Shown here: in pieces, positions 35,580 through 48,748 of the stretch | How the letters are laid out: each line of letters starts with the position of its first letter | Numbering within the stretch: position 1 is the first letter of the stretch | Assembly (NCBI GenBank): GCA_902729315.2 | Contig: LR746265.1 | Coordinates: 8,613,392-8,677,391, forward strand | Direction of reading: 5' to 3' | From: Spirodela intermedia | Taxonomy: Eukaryota > Streptophyta > Magnoliopsida > Alismatales > Araceae | Length of the DNA stretch: 64,000 nucleotides | Position numbers and translations under genes: made by a program | The notes under the pieces: generated by a model | The model's input: only the letters and a program-made list of their open reading frames with translations | Told to the model about the DNA's origin: nothing | Database searches by the model: none

Positions 35580-35812
35580 CCCACACGGGTTCGACGACAT
35601 TTCAACGGACATCGTGAACAGAAATTGGCACAATTTACGTCAGACCTCAAAGAGAAATGTAATTGGAGATCCGTACCTAATGGCAGAACGTGAAAGAAGA
35701 GCGGGTGATAGAGTAAGGCTGTCATTGATCTCTCTTTCTTTCGCGCCTTTTCTCGCTCCCTTTGTCTGTCTGCTCTCTCTCACTCTATCTTGCTCTCGCT
35801 TTCTTTCTGTGG

Positions 35813-38800
35813 ATGCGTCCTCGCTCTACGAAGCACGGCGGAGTTCGGACAGCCTGCCGCCTTCTCCTCTCCTCTCCGTCGAGTTCTTCTGGAACCCTTT
35901 CTCGTGCGCGAATCCGGAGGAAGAGTGGGAGGCCGCATCCGGCGGAGGAGTCCACCGCCGAAGACGCCGAGGTCACGGTCGGCGCCGCCTCACGGAGAGG
36001 TCGTACGTTCCCAGGCTTCTGCTTCCCTGAAAGGCCGCTCCGGGTATGTTCTAGTGCCGTCTTTCGACGAATTCTCGCCTTTCGTTGATTCGGGGGTTAT
36101 GTTCTAGTGCCGTCTTTCGATGGGTTCGTGATTTTCTGTGTCGGGGGCATCTTCTTGTGGACTCTTTGGATGGGATCTTTATTTTCTTTGATTTGGACTT
36201 TCGGTTGCCTGCGGTGGTGCGGGTGGTGCGAGATTGCTGAAGAAAGCTCTGGCTTTCCTCCTTCCTCTTATTTATTTACCGTCTTCCGATTTGTTTTGCC
36301 GCTTCGTTGCTGATTCGATTTGATGTTTGGTCTGGGTTGGGGGATCTATCTTCTTCTTTAGACTTCCATCCGATTGCTCTTTGGGGACGGATGAGTGTTA
36401 CCGTCTGGAGGAGAAAAGATTATTTCAGCAAGGTTTATCGATTGACGGTGACGGGTGAGCGTGTTGAATCAAGGGGCACATTCGATTTTCGGATCGCTGA
36501 GCGATCGACCAGTTTCTGGAGAAGAACCCGGTGATTTCCGGCAGGAAACAACACCCTCCGTACCTGCAGCTCTCCCGAGCGTTATTCCCCACCCAGAAAA
36601 ACCATCAGAACTTGGTGGCGGGCTGTCCTGTTGAGAAAGCAGCTGGAATCGAGGGAGGAAGTGTGGACGAGGTTGTCGGGCTACAGGAGGAAGCGAGGAT
36701 GTCTCCCATCCCGGATCGGGTACATGCTTCGACGTCCCTCATTCCTTTCCTTGACGGCGACTGTAGAGAGCTTTCTCTCTCCATCCCAAAGCACATCACA
36801 TCTTGACAATAGGAATGTCCTATCCAAAATCGACAGGTGCAGGTCGGAAATTCTCCATTATACAAGGTAGAGAGAATGTTGGGTGCAGGAGGTTTTGGGC
36901 TGGTCTACATTGGACGAAGGGTGGCTGGTGGATCTCAGGGCGATGGGCCCAATGCCTTTAAGGTTTAGTTTCAACCTCCCATCACTCCTGCCAAGGGAAT
37001 CTTTAAATACTGCTGTTTTATGTTGTCTCTTTCATTTTCCTGCGGTGGGTGTAGGTAGCACTGAAGTTTGAGCATAGAAATAGCACGGGTTGCAGATTTG
37101 GCCCCCCATATGAATGGCAAGTTTATGAGTAAGAAGACACCCCCTACTGCTCTAATTTATTACGTATTGTGTCGATCTAAAACTACGTTCTTCATCTGAC
37201 TTTGTGAATATGGTTTTAGCCATCTCAAGGGATGCTATGGATTGCCTAGGGTGCACTACAAGGGCCGCCAAGGAGATTATTTCGTCATGGTTGGCGTAGA
37301 GTCTTTCATTTTATTGTTTCCTCGAATTATGTTTTTTATTGAAAGCTAATTATGATATTGTTGATGATGATTGCTGCAGATCATGGACATCCTTGGACCA
37401 AGTCTCCTGGATGTGTTCATATCCATTGGGCAAGTGTAAGAAAATAATCTTGACTTCATATTCAAAGTCAATATTCTGTTGAGAATTGTGCTATTGAGTT
37501 TGACTAACTCCTTGGACAGAATGCCACCAAATATGGTGGCTTGTATTGCTGTGGAGGCAATATCCATCCTTGAGAAGCTACACCAAAAAGGGTACGTATG
37601 GCTTTGTGGCAGTGTGATATTTTTTCAATTAAATTTTTGCAAAGGTCACAGTAATCAATTCATTGCTCCCTTGTGCACTCCCCTCCCTCCCTCCACCCAC
37701 ACAAAAAAAAAAACATGCCAGGTTTGTGCATGGAGACGTCAAGCCAGAGAATTTATTGTTGGGTAAACCCGGAAGCTCAGGGGAGAAGAAGCTTTTTCTC
37801 ATCGACTTTGGGCTGGGTATGTTGCTGCATTCCAATCACTTCTTGTTTTCACCTTTCGCACCTATTGATTTTAGAGTAGGGTTTGTTTTTCCAAGTATAT
37901 AAACAAATTCGTCTTGACTGAGAAGTCCCTGTCTGTATCAACATCAGTGATATTTTTGTGCTTTGTTCAGAGCCTGTACAAATGCTAATTGGTGTCATTA
38001 ATATTTTAATCAGCTTCAATGTGGAGGGACAGTTTGTCAGGCCAGCATGTCAGCTTATGCCAACAGCCAGATAATTTCAGGTTTTTTGGGAAACGATATT
38101 CTATTTTTTCCCTAAATTCTTAGCTAAGAGGAGGATTCATAAAATCTTACCCCTACCTTACTATCTATCTCATGTTCCCTAGGGGCACAACACGATATGC
38201 AAGCGTCCATGCACATTTAGGCCTCACAGCGAGTAGAAGAGATGATCTTGAGTCATTGGCCTACACTCTGATTTTTTTGATTAAAGGAAGGCTGCCGTGG
38301 GAAGGCTATCAGGTTTGCTTTCACCTCTACTTGTACATGTTCTCCCATCTCTTTGATTGATCACTTGCTGATTCTTATGCCAACTATGTAGGGGAATGAC
38401 AAGAGGTTTCTAGTCTTCATGAACAAGACTGTAACCTCCCCCGAGACGCTGTGTGGTGGCTGTCCCCCTCCTTTCGCACAATTCCTTGAAGCAGTGAAGA
38501 AGATACAATTTGTTGAGCAGCCCACCTACTCGAAGCTCATTTCTCTTTTTGGAAGCTTGATATGCCCCCCCTGCACCCTGTTAAAGACCATTCGGATTGA
38601 TGCAATTTTGAAGGTGGTTGCAAACATGACATCACTGAAATTACCTCGCATATTTTTATTTTATGTCAGATGGTTTTATCTCTTTTTCATGGCTCTATCA
38701 TCTGTTGTTAAATAGGCTGACCATGTTTCCAACAGGTTCACCAAAAACGTGGAAGATTGCAGGTAAATAATGAAGAAGATGAGTGTCATAGAAAGAAACG

Positions 38801-38831
38801 GATAAAATGTTTGATTGATGACAGACCATGA
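35813..38831 (+). CDS. Casein-kinase-1-like (MLK/HD16/EL1 family) Ser/Thr kinase, copy 2, C-terminally short
   Basis: Spliced by eye: 35813-36043 (tentative first exon), 36570-36719 (start uncertain), 36837-36962, 37055-37128, 37220-37289, 37380-37435, 37520-37591, 37722-37816, 38014-38080, 38183-38312, 38392-38613, 38736-38831. All joins are AG/GT and in phase, giving about 462 residues. Landmarks are the Gly loop LGAGGFGLV (142-150), ATP-binding Lys in VALK (173), catalytic loop HGDVKPEN (263-270), DFG (288-290), and [12 protein letters not shown] and [11 protein letters not shown] typical of plant MLK kinases. Relatives phosphorylate histones, cryptochrome or flowering and gibberellin regulators in the nucleus. 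This protein stops after [13 protein letters not shown] and lacks the family's C-terminal region of about 270 residues. AATAAA follows at 38853. Private substitutions lie near 36281 and 36338 (intron). Activity and expression are unknown. Confidence 0.75.
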
Positions 38832-40389
38832 CCATGTACATGTAAGAATATAAATAAAATCTGTAAAGTGCCAATTGAGAAAACATAAATCTCATGACTA
38901 AATTATTTATTATTATTGTTCTTATTTATTCATAAAGAAAACGATAGTTTAAAAGCCTCATATTAAGGGCATGAATATAATACTTTTTTAATGTAATCAT
39001 AACTATTGATAAAGGTGTGTAATTAATATTTATGCAAAAAGAGAAACTATATCAATCAATGATAATAATACAAGACAATCATTTAGAGGGTGTGAGTATA
39101 AGTAGATATTTATATCATAGTTACTCTTGCTAGGAATATGTATCATTTATTGCCAACATTTAAACTTTAGAAATGTTTTGTACCTACTATCTATTCACCT
39201 TGGAAATGGCACCACTTTGGACGTAACCTATTGAGTACAGGAATATAATATGTTTAAGTACATTCACACTTACAAATTATCAGAAATAATTATTAGACCG
39301 ATAAATGTAAATTTTATGCATAAATAATGAATATTACTTTTTTATAAGAAAGCTGGCACATAAAAATACAGTATTAAAGGGAAGAAATCTAATATTATTT
39401 CATACAATCATAATGATTAGTTGCAATGAATAATTACTATAGTTTACCAAAATGAAAATTTTATCAGTAAATAAATGAACACTACAAGTATTGGATTAAA
39501 TGGCACGAATTTGATAGTTTAGGTTATATTTATAATTACTAATCACTATGATTAAATATTATTTATTAGAATATGTAAAGTTATGAAGAAATAAGAATTA
39601 TGTATTGGAAGCTTATGTGTCCACCAAAGGACACACATCCACCCCATAATGTGTTTAGAACCACATGTAGTCCAAAACTGAAAGTAATGTAATGTCGTAA
39701 TTGGTTCCCATCATAGTAAAAGTATGATTTCTTTAGTGATGATCTAAAAATTAAGAGACATCTAGATTCATAGAAGATTGGGTAGATAAAGAGGAGTTTG
39801 AAATAAAAGTCACATAGCTATGCTTTGTAATGTTTTCAATTTGAAAAGCATATCTTGACAAAGTTAAATCTTATATGATTCACATGGGTGAATGTCATCG
39901 TATATACTTTTTATACATTGCACCCTCTAGATGTTTTCCTAAACTTGAAGCAAAATGTACCCATCGTCAAATCTTGATTCATTCCATTGATGAGTGGAAA
40001 ATAAATTTCTTGTCTAAAGTAGACTTTTAGTATAAGTAGGAAAGTTATTGTATTAACAAGTGTGCCGACCATCACATTTATGAGGATGATGAATTAATCA
40101 TGGAAACTATTTATTGAAAAAAATTATTATCTATTTTGACTGTAGTCTAATGTAAAATTGTAATTAAGAGTTACATAATTCTATATGCGACCCCTATTAA
40201 ATGTTTTTGAGCCAAATCTATATTGTATATAAATTTGTATATAGTTTTACACATATAAAATGAGATTTTTGCCTTTTTAAGAATACACGTACAATATTTT
40301 CAAGTAAATTGATAATATTTTCAAGTACAATATTTTTACCTTTATTATTTGTTAATATAATGTCTTTTTTTGTCATAATAGGAAACCAC
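38832..40389. other. AT-rich spacer downstream of kinase copy 2
   Basis: AATAAA at 38853-38858 is a possible poly(A) signal 22 bases after the stop. The rest is AT-rich with no supported gene. A 63-codon frame at 40218-40409 is not conserved in copy 1. Confidence 0.6.
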
Positions 40390-42126
40390 TGATAAGTTTT
40401 CATTATCATGACTTATTAATTAGTAAATAATATATTTTTAACCTTAACTCATGATAAATAGACTTATATTTCTATTAAATTATGAAAAATAGTTTTCAAT
40501 TGATTAATGTGATTTTTTTAGCTAATTAGATAAGTTTTTTATGTATTTATATGATTTTTATAATTCTATTTTTTGAGATAAATCAAGAAAAAGAAATTAA
40601 AATAAAAATATAGCAAAAAGTGGAGACCCGTCAGCCAACTGAGCCTGCAAGTAGGTCAGAAGCGTAGTTGGGGGGACCACAAGCAAGGGCTTGGGTGACT
40701 AGGACCAATGGAGACATGTGTGCACCACTCCCCTTCCACGTCACCGGTGGCCAGCCAAGTTTGAGGCAAGGAGTGGTTGTACATGTGAGAGAAAAGTACT
40801 TATTACTTGTAAATGTGATATTACTATATATTTGCTTAAAACTTTGGCACACAAGTGATGTGAGACGAAACCCACATCACACCTTCCATTGAAAAGCTTT
40901 GAAGATTTTAATACTTAAATTACTTCTTAATTATAATAGAGATATACTATGACGATGTCACTTGATAAGGGCATTAGAGTACTTATTTCAATCTCTCTCA
41001 TGCAGGCGGGCAATATGTATGGGTTCGAATCCTCCTAGAGCCCAATGAAGGATTATCTCGACTTTCCTATAGACCACCAGTGAAGGATTAAGCCACTAAA
41101 ATTGTTAGATCATTGGCAAAAAACTTGTCAACATAATTTTCAAAGCATTGTTACTAAAATTGCTGAAAATGATTTGCAATAAAAAGATCACGAATTCATT
41201 GAGTAAATCATCTTTGATTGATAGATGAACAAGCCATTGTCGAGAAGAGGACAATCTGTCCTGAGATGAGTCACCACCTCTTGAAAGCATACTAGATACA
41301 ATGAAGAGCCTCCTCTTGCTGCACAAACTTAAGGATGAAGTTCCTTAACATATGTCCCACCTCCATCTAACTTCTCTCCGTCAGGTGACAGCCGCTAAAG
41401 AGTCACAAAGTCGTCATTTTTTAGCTCTGCTAAGTGACAGCTGCCAGAGACAATTTGATGACCCATTTCATTGATTTCTAGACTTTGCATGGATATCTAG
41501 AGATTGCCCACATTGTCCTTGTCCAAGGAGAGCCTTTGAAGCCATGGACTACATGACAATCTTCTCAAATACTTAGAATTCTCGTGCATCATCGACACAT
41601 TGCCGCCGTGACGTTGGAACTTTATTTTTCTACTTTCAACTTAATTTCTACTTCATTTAGTAATAATTTATATAATTTAAATTTACCAAGCTATATTTGA
41701 TTCAATTACAATTCTTTCACTTTTTACAGATCTTAATTTGATCAATTAGATCATTTCTAACTACTTACACAAGAATCACTAGGTAGAACTTTATTTCTAT
41801 TTGATTCGCATTCGTCGGGCACTGACGTCATCTTAACATCTGCTCCCTTATTTTCTTTTTTCACGAATTGAAGTATATTTTATTTTTATTTCTCAATGTA
41901 AAATTCATAAAAAAATATATTCTTTGACAAAAATACTAAAAGTTACCTAGTATTATATTACATCTCTATGATTGACTTGGAAAATTACCACTATTTTTGT
42001 AAATTTGATTGAATTGTAATTGATATATTTGTTCAGAAATACTTTTAAATATCTAAAAATTAGTGTATTCTAGTTTTATAATTTTTAAATTTACGTGATT
42101 TACAATACAACGACTAAGTCATGTCA
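40390..42126 (+). repeat. Old plus-strand LTR, copy 2
   Basis: The start TGATAAGTTTTCATTATC is intact here. It ends CTAAGTCATGTCA. The flanks ACCAC and AAAAG do not match, so no target duplication remains. It contains GGGTTCGAATCC near 41019. Confidence 0.75.
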
Positions 42127-42136
42127 AAAAGTTTTT

Positions 42137-42562
42137 CACCTTCCTATAGAGATTAAACATAAGGCTTATTAGGTTATAAAGAATCTTAATCTTTCTTTAG
42201 ACCCCATAGGTAAGCATCGTATGTTGCAATTGCAAGAGCTTCAAGAACTACCCAATGAGATGTACGAGAAATCTCTGATTTACAAAGCAAAAATGAAGGC
42301 TTTTTATAACATGAAGGAGAGCCGAAAGAGCTTTCATGAGCATCAAAAAGATTGGTTTTACAATTCTTGATTGAAACTATTCCTCAAGAAATTAAAATCT
42401 AGATGGGATGGACCATACCTTGTGATTAAAGTTTTTGACTATAGTGCAGTATTAATTACAGAATTGAAAACTGGTGAAAATTTTAATGTGAATGGGCAAA
42501 GATCAAAACCTTATTTAGAAACGAACCCTCCTTCTTTACCCATTTCCACTCAAATTATATGA
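42137..42562 (+). pseudogene. Athila-like pol tail, copy 2, broken
   Basis: It carries the same integrase C-terminal motifs and the same two stops as 19400-19825 (after HKAY and after WFYNS). The decay predates the tandem duplication. Confidence 0.8.
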
Positions 42563-43256
42563 TCCATCCATTGAACCTCAATCTTCTTAGAACTTCCCCT
42601 CCATGATGTACTCTAAGATGGCATAGCTTTCTTTTTTATTATTTTTCTCTATCCTTTGATGTTTTTCTTGAGTTTTTATTAAGCGAATAGATCCAGCGTT
42701 CTTCTAGAGGAAGTGCATATCATGACACGGATTAATACAAAAGAAAATCAGAAGGATGAAGAGTGAAAATCGATTTGCACATTTAATGCTTTCTCCTTTT
42801 TCTCTTATATAGATGCATTGAGGACAATGCAAATGGTTGTTTGGGGGGGAAGAATAAATGCATGAGGGTGAATACATGAGACTACATCAAGTGCTATAAT
42901 GCTTATAACTAAATGATGAAGTTCATCATCTTTCATGGTGCATATAACCCACACTCTGAAATTGAGAAAATCTACTTTGATCTTCTGTCGGATTTATGTT
43001 ATGAATTCTTATTATTAAGTATGAGTAGTAAATTGAATCCTTCTCTTTCTTCATTAGTAGTCGATTGAAAAGTTTTCAAATTAGTTGACGCTTTTACAAA
43101 TCATTAATCATGATTAAACTTGAGACAAAAGGATAGAACATGGTAAAGATTACACTAGAAAAAATAAAATAGAAATCGTAGTAGCACCTTAGCTGATTTC
43201 GTGGGGCTTCCACATGTGAAATTAGGATCAACAAGGCTTGCAAAATACTTGTAATG
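42563..43256 (+). other. 3' noncoding remnant, copy 2
   Basis: This is the counterpart of 19826-20520, with the GCATTGAGGACAATGC hairpin near 42814 and a G-run near 42842. No gene is seen. Confidence 0.55.
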
Positions 43257-43776
43257 ATTCTTCTAGCTTTTACAGATCTTAATTTGACTAATTAAATCAT
43301 CTATAATCATTTATGTAAAAATCACTAGGCAAAACTCTATTTCTGCCCAGTCACATTCATTAGGTGCTGACATCATCTTGACATCTACACCTTTATTTCC
43401 CTTTTTCACAAATTTTAAATATATTTATTTTCTTTTTTTAGTTTAAAATTCATAAAAAATCATATTCCTTGAGAACATTTCTGAAATATTACCTGATATT
43501 ATATTATATCCTTATAATTGACCTAGAAAATATCCACTATTTTTAGAACTTTGATTAAACTATAATTGATATAATTATTCAAAAATACTTCTAAATATCT
43601 AAAAATTAGTATTTTCTAGTTTTATAAATTTAAAATTTCTGTGGTTAATTAAACAAGGGATATTTTAGGTATTAAAATTATTAAAAGTTTTCAGAGGCTA
43701 TGACCCCAGGTTTAGTCCCACATTGATTATATGCCGAGTTTTGAGATTGATGTATAGTAATACTAGACTTGATAAT
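43257..43776 (+). repeat. Flank U, copy 2: composite LTR fragments
   Basis: This is a near-identical copy of 20521-21040 with a one-base deletion near 43426. ATAAT at 43772-43776 is the left duplication of the element that follows. Confidence 0.7.
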
Positions 43777-45431
43777 TGATAAGTTTTCATTATCATGAGT
43801 TAATAATTAGTAAATAATATGGTTTTAGTCTTAACTCATGATAAATAGACTTATATTTGTGTTAAAGTGTGAAAAGTAGTTTTCAGTTAATTAATGTGGA
43901 TTATTGGGTAATTATGTGATTTTATTTGATTTTATATGATTTTTACATTCTTACTTTAGAGATAAATAAAGAAAAATAAATTAAAATAAAAAGAAGATAA
44001 ATTGGGGGAACCCACTGGCCAGCCGAGCTTGCAAGCGGGTCAAAAGCACAGTTGGGGAGTAGCCACGAGCAAGGACTCAAGTGGCTTGGACTAATTGGGC
44101 ACGTGTGCACCACCCCCCTTCCTCATCACTGGTGGCCAGCCAATTGTGGGGCAAGGAGTGGTTGTACATGCACGAGAAAGGGACTTCATCGAAAATGTAG
44201 TATTACTATATATTCACTAGAAATTTTGGCACACAATAGATGTAAGACTTTTTTAACTCGCATCACACCTCCTCAGAAAGGGCAAGGGGGGGGAGAATCA
44301 GTGCAAGTTCGAATCTTCCTAAAACCAAAATTCATATTTTGTTTATGTAATTATCGCGACTTTCTTGCAGATCACTAGTGAAGGATTAAGCAACCATAAT
44401 CGCTGGATCATCGACAAAAATCTCGTCAACGTAATTCGCGGAGCATTGTTACAAAAATTGTTGAACGATTCGCAATAAAAGGATCGTGAATCTATCAAAC
44501 AACTCATCTCCGATTGATCAACGAACAAGCCATCGTCGGAAAGAGGACAATCCACCAGGAGACGAGTCACCACTTCTTAAGAGCAGACCAGATGCGATGA
44601 AGAGCCTCCTCTTGTTGCGCAGACCTGAGGATGAAGCTTCCTAACATGTGCCCCACCTCCATCCAACTCCTCTCTGTCGGGTGATAGCCGTCAAAGAGCT
44701 GCAAAGTCACCATTTTTCTATTTTACCGGGTGATAGCTGTTGGAGATGATTCAATTCGACAACTGATTTTATTGATCTCTAGACTTTGTAAGGAGATCTA
44801 GAGATTGAGCACGTCATCTTTATCCAAGGAGAGCCTTCAAGGCTATGGACACTACACGACGATCCTCTTGAACACTCAAGATTCTAGTGCATCTCCGATG
44901 CATTACTGTCGTGACACCGGAACTTTGTTTTCCTACTTTCAACTTAATTTTTATTTCATTTAGTGATAATTTGTTGATTTTAAATTTACCAAGATATACT
45001 TCATTTTATTACGATTCTTCTAAATTTTATAGATCTTAATTTGATCAATTAAATCATCTATAATCGCTTACGTAAGAATTGCTGAGCAGAACTCTATTTT
45101 TGTCTGATTTGCATTCGCCGGGCGTTGATGTGATCTTGACGTCCACACCCTTATTTCTTTTTTTCATAAATTTTAAATATATTTCCTTTTTATTCACAAG
45201 TATAAAATTCATAGAAAATAGTATTCTTTGAAGACAATTTTGAATAATTACTAGATATTCTATTACATCCCTCTGATCGACCTAGAAAATTACTACTATT
45301 TTTAGAAGTTTTATTGAATTATAATTGATATATTTATTTAGAAATACTTCTAAATATCTGAAAATTTGTATTTTTTAGTTTTATAAATTTTAAAGTTGCG
45401 TGATTTATAGTACAATGATTAAGTCGCATCA
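43777..45431 (+). repeat. 5' LTR of E2, copy 2
   Basis: It is 1655 bp, the same length as 21041-22695, and differs from it at isolated bases only (for example AGCCGAGC for AGCCAAGC near 44022). Confidence 0.85.
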
Positions 45432-45436
45432 AATTT

Positions 45437-45454
45437 TGGTACCATTTTCGAGGA
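45437..45454 (+). other. Primer-binding site of E2, copy 2
   Basis: TGGTACCATTTTCGAGGA, identical to the site at 22701. Confidence 0.6.
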
Positions 45455-45647
45455 TATATTGCATAATATTTAATATTTTTCTATTTTTCTCTTAGAGTAC
45501 ATAAAAAAAGTTAACTCTTATTTTATTTTCTTTTTGTTGATTTTTATTTTTTTTAAAAGAAACGAAGAGAAGCAAGGCAAGGATTAAAGCATATTGAAGG
45601 AGGGTAACAATTACTAAACTTTTTTTTCTCAATTTTATTGATTTTTT

Positions 45648-47613
45648 ATGCATGGTAGAAGATCCTTGCATCTAAGGCTAGAAAATTCTTTTATTATTTC
45701 ATTCAAAACTAAAAATTTGAAAGAAAAATTAATTTTGATGGATCTTGATGGAAGTAGAGGTCAAACTGAGAACAACCTTATGGCCATGAAAAATTATTAT
45801 ATCCCTAATTCATTTCAAAGAGCATCTAATATTAAAGTCCCATTAGCACTCACTATTAAATTCAAAATAAATCTAGGAATTTTTCAAATGCTCCTTAATT
45901 TTCATGGATTGCCTTTAGAGGAACCTCATCAGCAGTTAGAAAAATTTCATATGGTCTGTGATTTAGTTAATCTCCTTCAAATTACACTAGAAATTATTAA
46001 GATGAAATTATTTCCTCATACATTAGGGATAGAGCTAGTCATTGACTATTCACATTAGATAGAGAATTAACTAGCTAAAAAGACTACAATGGAGATACAG
46101 GTACGTGTTTCCTTTGTTTCTATTTTCAAGTCTATCACAAGCCACAACTATGACATCATCATGGCGTTCATCCCATACCACCGATGTGAAATGTACTTTG
46201 CCTATCAGTATAAGACAGACAACAAGGCACATCGTAATCCACTCGGGTACACTACTTCCAATCATTACTCTCCTCATAATCACCTCACATCTACTATCTA
46301 TCACCCTCAAGTAGTGAGGACATAGAACTATCAGCACATGTTGGCATTTGCCCACTTTTGAACTATAGGTCTATAGCACATCAGACCTGCCAAACTAGTT
46401 GTGAATCGCCAACCTAGTACCTCTCTCAAGATCTCATTAGTACCATCAGCCAGCTTGAACCCATGAGAAGGTAAAGATCTATTTCCATAGGATTGACCCT
46501 CTCTCCTCTCTCTCTCTCTCGATTCTCTATTTCTTTCTCCCTCCCTTTCTCTCTCTTGAAAAAAAAAAAAAAAAGAAGAAGAAAAAAAGAGAGCTGCAAC
46601 ACTAGGAAGGCAAGTTCATATTTGGGCTTATTGTCATGCTCCAGCATAGTTCTATCCTCCTCACTGCCCTAACCACTCTTTTCTCACTACTTTATACCAT
46701 TTTATTTATTTCTTAGAACCACTTACTACAACAAACTCTTGTCTTGCAGGAACACCGCATGGCGCACAATAAGGAGGTCTACACGTCCTACTATTGTTGA
46801 GCAGATCTTCCAACTTTCATGAACTCAAAGGCTCCTTTAGCCCAATGTAAATCAACTACCTTCTTCAAATATGATGAGCGCATTGGAGTCTATCTCCAGT
46901 ATTATCACATCCCCTCTTCAAAAGAGGTCTTTAATTCTCCATGTCATCCTCGCCCCTTGTGCGAATGAGATCTCACTTATGTAACCTCAGAATGAGGTCA
47001 AACTTTGATCACTGAATCAAATTTTCTTTCTTTAAAAAAAAAAAAAAACTAGCTAGAAAGACATAGAGCAGATCTTTCTTTGAAAATTTTATGCCTTAGG
47101 AAAAACTCAAATATGAGAAAACATATATGGAGTTTTCCTCAAAGACTAGGAGAAAGTTTACATGAGACATGGGAAACATTCAAAGATTTACTTAGAAAGT
47201 GTCCTCATCATACTATACCTAAGTGGCAACTCAATAGAATTTTTTATGATGGATTATTAGAACAACATAGAAATATGGTTGATTCTATATGTGAAGGAGC
47301 TTTTATAGAGAAAACCCCTGATGAGATTTACAGTTTTTATGAGAATTTAAGTAAAAATTCTAGAGATCAAGCCTCTTTCGAATTATATGACAGAGATAAG
47401 AAGAAAGGAATTTATGAATTACATCATGATGATGATTCTAAATTTACAAATGAGGTTAATCAGATTAATCAAAGATTAGAAAAACTTGATTTACTTATTG
47501 ACAATATTAGAAAGCCTCTTAACCCTCAATTTAATTCAAATAGTACATGTCCTATGTATGATGAAAATGATCATTTCGAATTTCAATATCATCAAAGGCA
47601 AGAACAAGTGTAG
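45648..47613 (+). pseudogene. Athila-like gag of E2, copy 2, interrupted
   Basis: The open pieces 45648-46058 and 47080-47613 are identical in translation to those at 22912-24877, with the same retroposon between them and the same Cys to Tyr changes in the knuckle. Confidence 0.82.
46085..47046 (+). mobile_element. Poly(A) retroposon inside E2 gag, copy 2
   Basis: A 962-bp insert with direct repeats at 46069-46084 and 47047-47062 and the same A-tail length as copy 1. It was inherited through the tandem duplication. Confidence 0.8.
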
Positions 47614-47994
47614 GTACCTCACGATTTTAGTAAAAATAAGAAATATTTTTTTAATTCTTATAATCCTAATTGGGAGAATAATTTTTGGTGGAGAAACACA
47701 AATAATATTTAAAATCCAGAAGCACTTAGATCTAATTCAAATTTTGAATTTCGTCTAAAATAGGAACATAGATTTCAAAAAACTTGGTCCTCTCAAATCA
47801 AACCTGATGCTATAGAAATGACGTAGCAAATGAGCCAAATAATGCAACAAACTATGAATCAAATGACGCTACACTAGAAATAAATTATAGAGGCTTTTGA
47901 GAATAAGAGAGAAGAGGGACAGCTACCTAGTTAGCCCATAGAAAATTCAGAGAACCACCCAACAATAGGATTTCAGTAAGAAGAGTCTAGTAGC

Positions 47995-48748
47995 ATGAAT
48001 CTAGGAAAAAACTCACAAAATGAAAATGTTAGGATAGTGAATACATTGAGTGATAATATTTTACCTGATCTTTATTTCCAACTATTAGAAGAAATCGATG
48101 ATCCATTAGAAGTAAATAAGAATATTAAGGCCGAAAATATAGTAGTAGAAAATTTGAATAAAATCATTTATTGCTCATAATTGATGAAGGAATATAGTGA
48201 GGATGATGAGGAGAAAGAGCCCTTAAATGAAGAAACAACAATTGATCATGGAAAAATCATCCAAATTTTAGTAGAAGGGAGTAAGGACAGAAATGAAGAA
48301 AAACATATTTCAAGTGAGGAAAAATCAGTTGATTTGGGAGATGTAGGAGATGAAATTAATAAATCTAATCATAATTTTGTAGCCATGGATGTTGATAGTG
48401 AGGATGATGATGTATATCATATACCAAAATTAAAAGATAGCTCTTGAGAAGATGAAGAATTTGATGAGTTGAGAAACAAAAAGCTAGAAAGAGTTGATTC
48501 AACTAATGAGGAGAAACGAAAATAATGAATATGAATATAGAGATAATTTTGGAGGAGCAAATTTGAATTTTACTAAATTCATTAGATCTGAGATTAAAGA
48601 AGACAATCCTTCCATCCTTCAAAACCCACAGCCCATTAGAATTATTTCTAAGCTTGAAATATTTCACATTTTATGGCATGATCACATTTTATGGTCTATT
48701 AATAGAAAGTATTTATTAATGAATGAGAGTCTTACAAAAAAAAGATAG
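47995..48748 (+). pseudogene. Acidic post-gag region of E2, copy 2
   Basis: This is a Glu/Asp-rich broken frame as at 25259-26012. One extra T near 48797 opens a longer spurious frame downstream. Confidence 0.6.

Noticed and set aside
37629-37835. Minus-strand ORFs across the kinase exons
   Set aside because: They are antisense shadows of the exons whose sense frame carries all kinase motifs and fits the splice sites.
40218-40409. A 63-codon minus-strand frame in the spacer
   Set aside because: It is AT-rich with simple composition, not open in copy 1, and altered in copy 3.
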